Assembly (NCBI RefSeq): GCF_000717245.1
Contig: NZ_JNYQ01000002.1
Location: 248,001-312,000 of the forward strand
From: Kitasatospora papulosa
GTDB taxonomy: Bacteria > Actinomycetota > Actinomycetes > Streptomycetales > Streptomycetaceae
Reading direction: 5' to 3'
DNA: 64,000 nt
Shown here: positions 50,847 to 59,352 of the stretch, piece after piece
Layout of the letters: the number at the start of each line of letters is the position of its first letter
Position numbering within the stretch: the first letter of the stretch is position 1
The notes under the pieces: generated by a model
Database searches by the model: none
The model's input: only the letters and a program-made list of their open reading frames with translations
What the model was told of the DNA's origin: nothing
Position numbers and translations under genes: made by a program

Positions 50847-51755
50847 ATGGCGTACGGCCCCCGGCGCTCCCGCTCCGCACGGGATTGGCTGGTGCCTGTG
50901 CGGACCTATCTCTCAGCGGCCCTGTCGGCGGTACTACTCGTCCTGCTCACCCTGCTGGTCCCGTTCGCCGCTCTCTCGGCCTGGGTCGACCTGGAACTCG
51001 ACGACACCGACCGCTATCTCGCGGCCGTCTCCCCGCTGGCCTCCGACGCCGAGGTGCAGGACACCGTGGCCGCCCTGGTCACGGACGAGGCGATGAAGAA
51101 GATCGACCTCGGTCCCCTCCAGGACACGGCCGAGCAGTTCCTCCACGAAACCGCCCTGTCGTTCACCCGGACCGAGGCGTTCCGGCGCGCCTGGGACAGT
51201 GCGAACCGGACGGCGCACCAGGCGGTGACCGCCTCGCTGCACGGGGAGGACGGGCAGGCGGTCACCATCGAGCTGGCGCCGGTGATCGAGGAGGTCAAGA
51301 AGGAGCTGGTCGACGACGGGGTGCCGTTCGCCGATCAGATCCCGGTCGTGGAGACCTCGATCACCGTGCTCTCCGCCGACCGGGCCGACGAATTGCGGTC
51401 CTCGTTCCGGTGGCTGCGGTACTGCAGCGTCTGGCCGGCCGTCGGCACGGTGGTGCTGCTCGTCCTGGTGGCCGGTCTCGCGTTCGTGCGCGGGGGCCGC
51501 CGGGCGGGCCTGACGACCGTGGCCGTGGCGGGCGGCGGGCTGGTGCTCGGCGCCCTCCTGCTGCGGATCACCGTCGCCGTGGGGCGCGACCGGGTGCTGG
51601 ACCAGGTACCGGGTACCGACCGGGGCGGAGCCGCCGCCGTGTACGACGCGCTGACCGCCTCCCTGCGGACGACCGTGTGGATCGTGCTCCTCGCGGGGGC
51701 GGTCCTGGCCGTCGTCGGCGTGGTCGGACGGGTCATGACGAGCAGGCGGGCGTAG
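50847..51755 (+). CDS. membrane protein with large extracytoplasmic loop
   Basis: About 302 residues: a helix near the N-terminus (about 22-44), a roughly 150-residue acidic extracytoplasmic domain (about 45-195), and three C-terminal helices. No family recognised; the layout is common in Streptomyces integral membrane proteins with a sensor-like ectodomain. The start is uncertain: ATG at 50847 or GTG at 50892, neither with a good ribosome site. Confidence 0.65.
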   Translation: MAYGPRRSRSARDWLVPVRTYLSAALSAVLLVLLTLLVPFAALSAWVDLELDDTDRYLAAVSPLASDAEVQDTVAALVTDEAMKKIDLGPLQDTAEQFLHETALSFTRTEAFRRAWDSANRTAHQAVTASLHGEDGQAVTIELAPVIEEVKKELVDDGVPFADQIPVVETSITVLSADRADELRSSFRWLRYCSVWPAVGTVVLLVLVAGLAFVRGGRRAGLTTVAVAGGGLVLGALLLRITVAVGRDRVLDQVPGTDRGGAAAVYDALTASLRTTVWIVLLAGAVLAVVGVVGRVMTSRRA

Positions 51756-51848
51756 CGGGGGCCCGCCCAGGACCCGAGGTGCGGGGGTGCGCGGGCCGGG
51801 CGACAGTGGGATGCAGTGAGAGCAGGGGGCGAGTGGAAGGTCTGCGGT

Positions 51849-52820
51849 ATGCGAGCCATCGCCGTCAGCGCGTTCCGTGCGGAGCCAGGCCTCGTCGAAC
51901 TGCCGAAGCCTGATCCCGGGGCGGGCGAGGTGCGCGTGAAGGTCGAGTACGCCGCACTCAACCCGCTCGACTGGCAGACCCTCGACCGAGGGACCCTCGA
52001 CCAGCAGACCGCGGACGGTACCCCGCCGGGTGCGTCCCCCCACGTGTTCCCGTTCGTCCTGGGCACCGACTTCGCGGGCCGGGTCGACATGATCGGCAGC
52101 GGCGACAACCGCTTCCGGGTGGGTGACGCGGTCTTCGGCCGGGTGACGGCACCCCCGCCCGGCCGCTGCGGGGCGTACGCCGAATACCTGTGCGTCCCCC
52201 AGGACTCCCCGATCGCCCTGGTCCCGCGCGACATGCCGCTGCACGCCGCCGCAGCGCTCCCGTCGGCCGGGACGACCGCCGCGCAGATCCTGTCGAGCAC
52301 GGCGGTGCGCAGCGGGCTGAGCCTGCTGGTCGTCGGGGCGACGGGCGGCGTCGGCAGCTTCCTGACCCAGCTCGCGGCGGCCCGTGGAACAGCGGTCGTG
52401 GCCGCCGTACGGGGCGACGAGGGGCGGCGCATGAAGGCGCTCGGCGCCATCGCGACCATCGACACGACCCACGGCCCCGACGCCTCGGCGTCCGCGGTGC
52501 GCGCCCTGTACCCGGAGGGGGTCGACGCACTGGTCGACCTCGTCTCCACGGACACCCGCTCGTTCGCCGCGTACGCCGCCCTGCTGCGGGACGGCGGGGT
52601 CGCGGTCACCACCCGGAGCGTGGCGGCGCCGCCGGGGGTCGCCTGGTCCGACTACCGGCTCGCCCCCACCGCCGCGTTGCTGGACGAACTGGCGTCGGCG
52701 GTGGCACGCGGCGAGCTGGAGGTGCCCATCGACATGGAGCTCCCCCTGGAGAAGGCGCCGCAGGCCCTCACCCAGAACCGCGCGGGCGGGGCCCGCGGCA
52801 AGACGGTCTTCGCCGTCTGA
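51849..52820 (+). CDS. quinone oxidoreductase-type NADP-dependent reductase
   Basis: A 323-residue MDR-family enzyme without zinc ligands. GroES-like half with YAALNPLDWQTLD and FVLGTDFAGRVD, Rossmann motif VVGATGGVGSFLTQLA (about 160-175). Probably reduces quinones or enals. GGAAGG lies eight bases before the ATG. It is a paralogue of the enzyme at 18104, not part of the GBL locus. Confidence 0.85.
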   Translation: MRAIAVSAFRAEPGLVELPKPDPGAGEVRVKVEYAALNPLDWQTLDRGTLDQQTADGTPPGASPHVFPFVLGTDFAGRVDMIGSGDNRFRVGDAVFGRVTAPPPGRCGAYAEYLCVPQDSPIALVPRDMPLHAAAALPSAGTTAAQILSSTAVRSGLSLLVVGATGGVGSFLTQLAAARGTAVVAAVRGDEGRRMKALGAIATIDTTHGPDASASAVRALYPEGVDALVDLVSTDTRSFAAYAALLRDGGVAVTTRSVAAPPGVAWSDYRLAPTAALLDELASAVARGELEVPIDMELPLEKAPQALTQNRAGGARGKTVFAV

Positions 52821-52870
52821 AGGACACCGGCGAAGATACGGCCGGCCGGTGAGGTGGAGGGCCACCGGAG

Positions 52871-53287
52871 TCAGGGGGCGTCGGGCTCGCGCCGGCCACG
52901 CGGGGCCTGGAGGCGTTCCATCTCGCGGCGGTCCCGCTTGGTCGGCCGGCCCGTGCCCCGGTCGCGGACCGGGACCTGGACCGCCGCCTCCCGGGGCGGC
53001 GGGGGCGGGCTGTTGTCGACGAAGCACTCGGCCGCCACCGGCGGGCCCACCCGCTTCTTCACGATCTTGGAGACGACCACGATCCGGTCCCGGCCCGCGT
53101 GCCTCAGCCGTACCTCGTCGCCCGCCCGCAGGGCCTGGGCGGGTTTCGCACGCTCGCCGTTGACCCGGACGTGACCCGCCCGGCAGGCGGCAGCCGCCTG
53201 CGACCGGGTCTTCGTCAGCCGGACCGCCCAGATCCAGGCGTCGACCCGGACGCTTCCCTCCGCCTGCGGCGCCTCACCGGAAACCAT
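52871..53287 (-). CDS. S4-domain RNA-binding protein (Hsp15/HslR-like)
   Basis: A 138-residue protein with one S4 domain (about 14-75: VRVDAWIWAVRLTKTRSQAAAACRAG is its start) and a basic, Pro-rich C-terminal tail. Hsp15 recycles 50S subunits carrying stalled nascent chains. ATG at 53287. Downstream of the secreted protein gene, leftward. Confidence 0.85.
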   Translation of the reverse strand: MVSGEAPQAEGSVRVDAWIWAVRLTKTRSQAAAACRAGHVRVNGERAKPAQALRAGDEVRLRHAGRDRIVVVSKIVKKRVGPPVAAECFVDNSPPPPPREAAVQVPVRDRGTGRPTKRDRREMERLQAPRGRREPDAP

Positions 53288-53325
53288 GCGTACGACTCTA
53301 GTGCGGTGAGGCGCCCCGGACGGGG

Positions 53326-55002
53326 TCAGGAACCGAAGTCGCCGATGACCTCGGACATGTTGTAGCTGTACATCTCACGCTTGCACCCGGGACACGTGGT
53401 GGTCGGGGCGTGCTCGCCGAGGGAGTAGAGCTGCGGGGCGAAGCCGTCGCCCCGGCCGTGCGCGAGGTAGAAGTCCTCCGGCCCGATCGACGACTGCAGC
53501 ACCTTCGGGTTCGCGGCCAGCTGCGGCGTACCGCCCACCGTCTGCGGCGTGGCCTGGAGGAGCCGCCCGTTGCTGGACGCGTTGCTGCGGTGGAAGTACC
53601 ACGTGCCCTCGTAGCGCGTGACGCCCTGGATCTTGTGCCACAGGTCCTCGCCGTTGAAGGCGGTGCCCGCCGGCAGCCCGTAGGCGAGGTCGGCACTCGC
53701 GGTCGTCCCCGCCGCACCCTCGACGGCGGCGGTCAGAGCCGTCATCGGGTAGGTGCCGACACGGCCGGTGCTGTCACCGCCGTTGTTGTGGTTGCAGTAC
53801 TCGCCGAGCACCAGGTGATCCGTGTCCGTCCGGTCCAGCGAGATGTACGAGGCCTTCGGGCGACCGGTGGAGTAGCACTGGTTCCCCTTGGTGGACCCGC
53901 CGTTCTTCACCGTGGTGAACTTCAGCGTGGCGACCTGGGGCATCACGTACCGGTAGCCGTAGGAGTACCAGACGTTGCTCTGACGGCCCACCCGCTTCTT
54001 GTCCAGCACATCACTGACCAGGCCGTCCGGGGTCGGGTCGTTGACGTCGGCGTCGTTGTCCGGGTTGAGGTCCATGATCTTGCGCAGGTCGAAGACGCGC
54101 ATGCCGTTGGCGGTGTCGGCCACGTACAGGTAGTTGCCGTACCAGACCATGCCGCCCGCGTGAATGCCCTGCTGCGCCGCGCAGGAGGCCGTCACGCCGG
54201 AGGTGCATGTGCCCTCGCGCGCGTGGAGCGCGTCGAAGGAGATGTGGTCCTTGGAGTTGACGTAGGGCCAGACCAGCAGTACATGGCGGTACATCTGGGT
54301 GGCCTGGTTGAAGAAGCTGACCCGGATGCCCTTCTCGTTGCAGGCGTCGGACACGGCGTCCTGGACGCAGTTGTCCCGGCCCGACGTGTAGTCGCTGCGG
54401 CCCGGGTTGGAGTCGTCGTAGCCGGCCACGGCGATCGGCTCGGCGTTCGACGAGCCCCAGTCCTCGTCCTCCTGCGCGTCCGAGACGCCGGTGATCGCCT
54501 GCGGGCTCCACTCCGTGGACGTGGCGTCGTCGTCCTTCCAGCAGATGCGGTGGTTCACGGCGAGGTCGGGGCCGTAGATGCTCTTGCTGCCGCAGGCGCC
54601 CTCCCAGCCCGCTGGGCGGTTGGCCTGCTCCATGAGCTCGGTCAGGCCCTGCTTGGGCAGCGCGGCGTCCAGGTCGTTCACCAGGCCGGTGAGGGAGGAA
54701 CCCGCCGTCAGCTTGAAGTCCCCGGCACGGCCGGGGACCGGGGCCGGCAGCACGTCGGCGGGGGCCAGGCCGGAGACGGAGCCGTCGGGGCCCGTCAGGT
54801 CGTCCTGCTCGCCCTCGGGGGCGTCCTCGAAACCGTCGTCCGGCATGCCCTCGTGACCGGGTACGGGGTCGTCGGCGGCGACGGTGCCCGGGGCTCCGGC
54901 AGGCGTGGCGGCGGCGCCCGCCGCCGGCACGAATGCCGACAGCAGGGCACCCGCCGCCACGGCACAGGCCGCGAGACGTGTCCTGCGGGATGGTTGTCCC
55001 AT
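53326..55002 (-). CDS. secreted protein, beta-propeller-like, unknown
   Basis: A 558-residue exported protein with a signal peptide (about 1-33), an acidic Pro/Glu-rich spacer (about 35-85), and a large Trp/Tyr/Asn/Gly-rich domain with six or more Cys that look disulfide-ready (including the end CPGCKREMYSYNMSE). Segments such as GGMVWYGNYLYVADTANGMRVFDL read like a propeller blade. Function unknown. AAGGG precedes the ATG. It follows the PhoX gene and might share its phosphate regulation if read-through occurs. Confidence 0.72.
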   Translation of the reverse strand: MGQPSRRTRLAACAVAAGALLSAFVPAAGAAATPAGAPGTVAADDPVPGHEGMPDDGFEDAPEGEQDDLTGPDGSVSGLAPADVLPAPVPGRAGDFKLTAGSSLTGLVNDLDAALPKQGLTELMEQANRPAGWEGACGSKSIYGPDLAVNHRICWKDDDATSTEWSPQAITGVSDAQEDEDWGSSNAEPIAVAGYDDSNPGRSDYTSGRDNCVQDAVSDACNEKGIRVSFFNQATQMYRHVLLVWPYVNSKDHISFDALHAREGTCTSGVTASCAAQQGIHAGGMVWYGNYLYVADTANGMRVFDLRKIMDLNPDNDADVNDPTPDGLVSDVLDKKRVGRQSNVWYSYGYRYVMPQVATLKFTTVKNGGSTKGNQCYSTGRPKASYISLDRTDTDHLVLGEYCNHNNGGDSTGRVGTYPMTALTAAVEGAAGTTASADLAYGLPAGTAFNGEDLWHKIQGVTRYEGTWYFHRSNASSNGRLLQATPQTVGGTPQLAANPKVLQSSIGPEDFYLAHGRGDGFAPQLYSLGEHAPTTTCPGCKREMYSYNMSEVIGDFGS

Positions 55003-55033
55003 GTGGGGGCCCTTCGTGAGTGCGGGTGGATCC

Positions 55034-55068
55034 GCCGGCGCACCTGATCCGTGATCAGGTGCGCCGGC
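55034..55068 (-). terminator. 16-bp perfect hairpin between phoX and the secreted-protein gene
   Basis: Arms 55034-55049 and 55053-55068 around a CGT loop, 31 bases upstream of the secreted-protein start and 128 bases past the PhoX stop. It is probably the PhoX terminator. Confidence 0.7.
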
Positions 55069-55171
55069 CGGTCACGCTAGCCGCACGACTCGGCCCCTCG
55101 TAGGCACATTTGGACGACACCCATCAGGCGTGCACCGTACGGGCACAGGCCGTAGGGCCGCTTCCGCTTCG

Positions 55172-55198
55172 GACGCTTCAGACGCTTCAGACGCTTCA
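55172..55198. repeat. three tandem GACGCTTCA repeats at the PhoX stop
   Basis: Copies at 55172-55180, 55181-55189 and 55190-55198. The last TCA is the PhoX stop on the leftward strand, so the array supplies repeated in-frame TGA stops after the gene. Confidence 0.8.
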
Positions 55199-57262
55199 GA
55201 CGCCGATGTCGCCGCCGTCCTTGCGCCAGACCGCGACGACCGACGGGCGGACGATCCGGCCCGGCCCGTCCGGCCAGGTGCTCGCCGGCTTCTCGACGGA
55301 GGCACCGTCGACCTCCCCCGGGTGCTGGACGGCGACGAGGACGCGCCGGTCCTGGATCACCGGCCCGCAGGTCTCCGCGCCGGTGGGGACGGTCAGGAAC
55401 TGCTTCAGCTCACCGCGCCGTTCGCCCAGCGTCGCCACGCCGAACAGGCCGTCGTGCGAGCCGAGCTGGTTCCCGTCCGTCGAGATCCACAGGTTGCCGT
55501 GGTCGTCGAACGCCACGTTGTCCGGGCACGAGATGGGGCTGACCTTCTCCTTGGGGAAGCCGGAGAAGTACGTCGACGGGTCCCCCGGGTCGCCCGCGAC
55601 GAGGAAGAGCCGCCAGGCGAAGCCGTCGCCCGCGGGGTCGTCCCAGTGCTCGGCGAGCTCCAGGATCTGGCCGTGCTTGTTGGCGTTGCGCGGGTTGGCC
55701 TCGTCTGCGCCCGCCTTGCCCGCCTTGCCGCGGTCGGTGTTGTTGGTCAGGGCGACGTACACCCGGCCGGTGCGCGGCGAGGGCTCGACGTCCTCGGGGC
55801 GGTCCATCTTCGTCGCACCGACCTTGTCACCGGCCAGACGGGTGAAGACGTACACCTCCTCGGCCGTCATGCCCGGGACGTGCGAGGTCGTGCCCGTGGC
55901 GAGCGGTATCCAGACGCCGCTCCCGTCGAACTCGCCGTCGGACGGCAGCTTGCCCGTGCCGTCGAACTCCGCGGCGGGCGAGTCCCCGGTCAGCTTGGCG
56001 ACGTACAGCGTGCCCTCGTCGAGCAGCGTCAGGTTGTGCTCACGGGCGGCCCGCGAGTCGCCCTTCTTCATCCGCTTGCTGGAGACGAACTTGTAGAAGT
56101 AGTCGAACCGTTCGTCGTCGCCCATGTAGACCACGGGGCGGCCGTCCGCGGTCAGCCGGGGCTGCGCGGCCTCGTGCTTGAAACGGCCGAGCGCGGTCCG
56201 CTTGCGGGGCGTCGAGTCGGGGTCGTACGGGTCGAGCTCGACGACCCAGCCGAAGCGGTGCGCCTCGTTGGGCTCCTGCGCCAGGTCGAAGCGCTTGTCG
56301 AACCGCTCCCACTTGCGCTCCGTGGCGCCCGTGCCGATGCCGTACCGCTTGTCGGTGTCGCTGGAGCCGTTGGCGAAGTACTGGTTGAAGTTCTCCTCAC
56401 CGTGCAGCGTGGTGCCCCACGGAGTGGTGCCGCCCGCGCAGTTGTTGAGGGTGCCGAGCACCTTGCGGCCGGTCCGGTCGGCGGAGGTGCGGAGCAGCGG
56501 GCTGCCGGCCGCCGGGCCGGTGACCCGGAACTCGCTGGTCGCGGTGAGACGGCGGTTCAGCGGGTGGCGGTTGACCGGCGCGAGCTTGCCGGTGCGGTTC
56601 TCCTCCTGGACGACGACCACGGAGAGTCCGTGCGCGGCCCAGGCGATCTCGACCTGCTCACGGGTCGGACTGGCCGGATCGTATCCACGGAACATCAGGA
56701 TCTCGTCCGTGTACTCGTGGTTGGCGACCAGCACCTGACGGCCGCGCTCACCCCGGAGCGGGAGCAGGGAGAGGAAGTCGTTGTTGTAACCGAACTGGCC
56801 CGCCTGCGCCTTCGCGGACTGCTTGTCCGGGTCGAAGGCGGGAGCGCCGCGCAGGATCGGTTCGCCCCAGCGGATCACGACGTTCTGGCCGTAGCCGTCG
56901 GGGATCGTGACCCGGTCGTCCTTGTTGGGCGCCACGGCCGCGAAGCGCAGGCCCCGGGCGCCCGGAGCGGTGGGCTTGGGCTTGGGCTTGGAGCCCGGAC
57001 GGCCCGTGAGCGGCGCGGCCTCGGCGACCGGAGCCGCCGGACCCGCGAGAGCGGCGGTGCCCGCGGCCGTGGCCACGGTGACCACGGCGGCGGCGCGCAT
57101 CATCGAACGGCGGGACAGGGCACCGGCGATGATGTCGCCGGCGTACTCGTTGTCGCTGGTGTTCGGAATCTCCTGGAAGCAGGCGTCACCGCAGCGGTAG
57201 CGGCAGGTCAGCGCAGAGCGCCCGCCCGGGTGCGAGCCGATGAGCGGCAGCAGGTTGCGCAC
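55196..57262 (-). CDS. PhoX-family alkaline phosphatase, Tat-exported
   Basis: A 688-residue PhoX (DUF839) phosphatase. An unusually long N-terminal region precedes the Tat motif SRRSMMRAA (about residue 51), followed by a hydrophobic segment. The enzyme body shows PhoX segments: VLVANHEYTDE, LNNCAGGTTPWGTTLHGEENFN (Ca/Fe site) and PDNVAFDDHGNLWISTDG. PhoX uses Fe3+ and Ca2+ to release phosphate from phosphoesters outside the cell. GTG at 57262 follows GGAGGGA by seven bases. A PHO box lies upstream. Confidence 0.9.
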   Translation of the reverse strand: MRNLLPLIGSHPGGRSALTCRYRCGDACFQEIPNTSDNEYAGDIIAGALSRRSMMRAAAVVTVATAAGTAALAGPAAPVAEAAPLTGRPGSKPKPKPTAPGARGLRFAAVAPNKDDRVTIPDGYGQNVVIRWGEPILRGAPAFDPDKQSAKAQAGQFGYNNDFLSLLPLRGERGRQVLVANHEYTDEILMFRGYDPASPTREQVEIAWAAHGLSVVVVQEENRTGKLAPVNRHPLNRRLTATSEFRVTGPAAGSPLLRTSADRTGRKVLGTLNNCAGGTTPWGTTLHGEENFNQYFANGSSDTDKRYGIGTGATERKWERFDKRFDLAQEPNEAHRFGWVVELDPYDPDSTPRKRTALGRFKHEAAQPRLTADGRPVVYMGDDERFDYFYKFVSSKRMKKGDSRAAREHNLTLLDEGTLYVAKLTGDSPAAEFDGTGKLPSDGEFDGSGVWIPLATGTTSHVPGMTAEEVYVFTRLAGDKVGATKMDRPEDVEPSPRTGRVYVALTNNTDRGKAGKAGADEANPRNANKHGQILELAEHWDDPAGDGFAWRLFLVAGDPGDPSTYFSGFPKEKVSPISCPDNVAFDDHGNLWISTDGNQLGSHDGLFGVATLGERRGELKQFLTVPTGAETCGPVIQDRRVLVAVQHPGEVDGASVEKPASTWPDGPGRIVRPSVVAVWRKDGGDIGV

Positions 57263-57327
57263 GTTTTCGTCCCTCCGTCTGTGTGTCACGCGTGACGGTA
57301 GGTGCGCGTCCACGCCATACGTGGGAC

Positions 57328-57349
57328 TGCCGGTGAACGGAGGGTGAAG
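57328..57349 (-). promoter_or_regulatory. PHO box upstream of the phoX gene
   Basis: On the leftward strand CTTCACCCTCC (57349-57339) is followed directly by GTTCACCGGCA (57338-57328): two 11-bp direct repeat units of the PhoP box (GTTCACC core). It lies 66 bases upstream of the GTG, where a PhoP-activated promoter is expected. Confidence 0.7.
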
Positions 57350-57552
57350 TCCGGGACACCGCTGGTCTCCCGGCGTCCGGGGCCTGCCCGATAATTCGGT
57401 GAGGACTCGTTCGGAGCTCGGTCGACGCAGGGGCGGGCCGCGCCACCGAACGGCCGGATCCGGCCGCTAACCTTACGTATCCGCCCTGGCCAGGGATCAA
57501 TTCCCGCAGTACGGACATTTATCGCACCCAACTCATGCGAAAGGCCTCGCCC

Positions 57553-59352
57553 ATGGGCATTCGGAGCTTGCTGCGCAAGGTGTTCGGCCGGACGGAGCAG
57601 GACGAGCCGACCACGGCCACCGTCCCGCCCCAGGCCGAGCGCACCCAGCCCACGGAGGCGGATCCGGGGACGGCCGCGACCTCGGCGGCCGAGCCCGCGA
57701 AGGCCTCGGTGCCGGCCCCGGCCTCCCCCTCGGACCGTTCGGCCGACACCGAGCACGACAGCGGCCAGGCGTCGGACCTGGTGGCCGCGGCCTTCGACAA
57801 GGCCGCCACGTCGTCGGCACCCACGACGACCTCCACCCCCGCACCGCGGGTCCCGGCCCAGGGCACGGACCCGGAGGCGAAGCCGGCTGAGGACGCCGCT
57901 GACGCCTCGAAGGACGCCACGGACGAGACGGAGGGCGCCGCGGCGGAGAAGACCGCCGCAGCCGAGCCGGTCGCCGTGGCACCGATCACGATCGACATGG
58001 ACCCGGAGCCGGAGCCGGAGGCGGAGCCCCAGGCGACACGGCGGGAGGCTGAGCCGGAGACGGTGCAGCCGAAGGCGGAGACGGAGCCGGAGACGGTTCC
58101 CGCCGTGGCACCTGCCGAGCCCGCTTCGGAGACCCCGGCGCAGACGCGCCCGGAGGCCGAGGCGGAAGCCGTGGCCGAGGCGGCAGCCCTGCCCGAGGCG
58201 CCGAAGGCCGAACCGGCAACCGAGCCCGAGGCGCCGAAGGCCGAACCGGCCGCGGAGGCGGCCGCACAGCCGGTCGCCGAGCCGGTCGCGGAGATCGTCA
58301 CCCCGGCCCAGCCCGTCGCCGAGCCCGAGCCCGTCGTGGCCGAGCCCGTCGTCAGCGCCCCGCCCGTCGCCGAAGCCGCGCCCGAGGTGGCACCCGTCAC
58401 CGCCGAGCCGGTCGTGGCCGAGCCCGTAGACGCCTCCGAGCCCGTCGTGGCCGAGCCCGTCGCCGTATCCGAGCCCGAGCCGGTCGTGGCCGAGCCCGTC
58501 CAGCCGGAACCCGTCGCCGCCGCCGAGCCGGTCGTCGCACCCGCCCCCGTCGCCGCCGAGCCGGTCACCCCCGCCGAGCCCGTCGTCGTGCCGGAGCCCG
58601 TCGCCGCCGCCGGACCGGTCGTCGATCCCGTCGCCGAGCCCAGGGCCCTCGCCCCCGCCGGCAGGCCCGCCGTCTCTCTCGCCAGGGTCAAGACCTCGGC
58701 ACCCGGGCTCGTCGCCCCGTACAAGGCGGCGCAGGCCGCGCTCAAGGCCCACGAGCTGACCGGGCTGCGGGCCACCGTGTACCTGGTCCTCGACCGCTCC
58801 GGCTCCATGCGGCCGTTCTACAAGGACGGCAGCGCCCAGCACCTGGGTGACCGCACCCTGGCGCTCGCCGCGCACCTCGACGCCGACGCCACCGTGCCCG
58901 TCGTCTTCTTCTCGACCGACATCGACGGCACCGGTGCGATCGACCTCACCACCCACGAGGGCCGGATCGACGAGCTGAACGCGGGTCTCGGCCGGCTGGG
59001 CCGCACGAACTACCACCGGGCCGTCGAGGAGGTCGTCGCGCACTACGAGAAGTCCGGAGCCACCGGCCCCGCGCTCGTGATCTTCCAGACGGACGGCGCC
59101 CCGGACGCCAAGGTGGCGGCCAAGCAGGCGCTGGCGGACGCGGCGCGGCTGCCGCTGTTCTTCCAGTTCGTCGCGTTCGGCGAGGAGGACTCGAAGGGCT
59201 TCGACTTCCTGCGCAGGCTGGACGTCCGGAACGCCGGGTTCTTCCACGCGGGCCCCGCCCCGCGCGAGGTGCCCGACGCCGCCTTCTACCGGGAGGTCCT
59301 CGCCGGGCTCCCCGCGTGGGCCGCCGCCCGCGGAGCCGTCGCGGAGGACTGA
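57553..59352 (+). CDS. von Willebrand factor A protein with long Pro/Glu/Ala-rich region (TerF-like)
   Basis: A 599-residue cytosolic protein. The N-terminus (GIRSLLRKVFGR) is amphipathic. Residues about 18-375 are a low-complexity, acidic, Pro/Ala/Glu/Val-rich segment with many PVVAEPV-type repeats. The C-terminal VWA domain (about 400-595) has an intact MIDAS motif DRSGSM near residue 413 plus FQTDGAPD. VWA proteins of this class (TerF/TerY) occur in tellurite-type stress networks. ATG at 57553 was preferred over one 18 bases upstream with no ribosome site. Its 3' end overlaps the convergent kinase gene by 67 bases. Confidence 0.85.
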   Translation: MGIRSLLRKVFGRTEQDEPTTATVPPQAERTQPTEADPGTAATSAAEPAKASVPAPASPSDRSADTEHDSGQASDLVAAAFDKAATSSAPTTTSTPAPRVPAQGTDPEAKPAEDAADASKDATDETEGAAAEKTAAAEPVAVAPITIDMDPEPEPEAEPQATRREAEPETVQPKAETEPETVPAVAPAEPASETPAQTRPEAEAEAVAEAAALPEAPKAEPATEPEAPKAEPAAEAAAQPVAEPVAEIVTPAQPVAEPEPVVAEPVVSAPPVAEAAPEVAPVTAEPVVAEPVDASEPVVAEPVAVSEPEPVVAEPVQPEPVAAAEPVVAPAPVAAEPVTPAEPVVVPEPVAAAGPVVDPVAEPRALAPAGRPAVSLARVKTSAPGLVAPYKAAQAALKAHELTGLRATVYLVLDRSGSMRPFYKDGSAQHLGDRTLALAAHLDADATVPVVFFSTDIDGTGAIDLTTHEGRIDELNAGLGRLGRTNYHRAVEEVVAHYEKSGATGPALVIFQTDGAPDAKVAAKQALADAARLPLFFQFVAFGEEDSKGFDFLRRLDVRNAGFFHAGPAPREVPDAAFYREVLAGLPAWAAARGAVAED

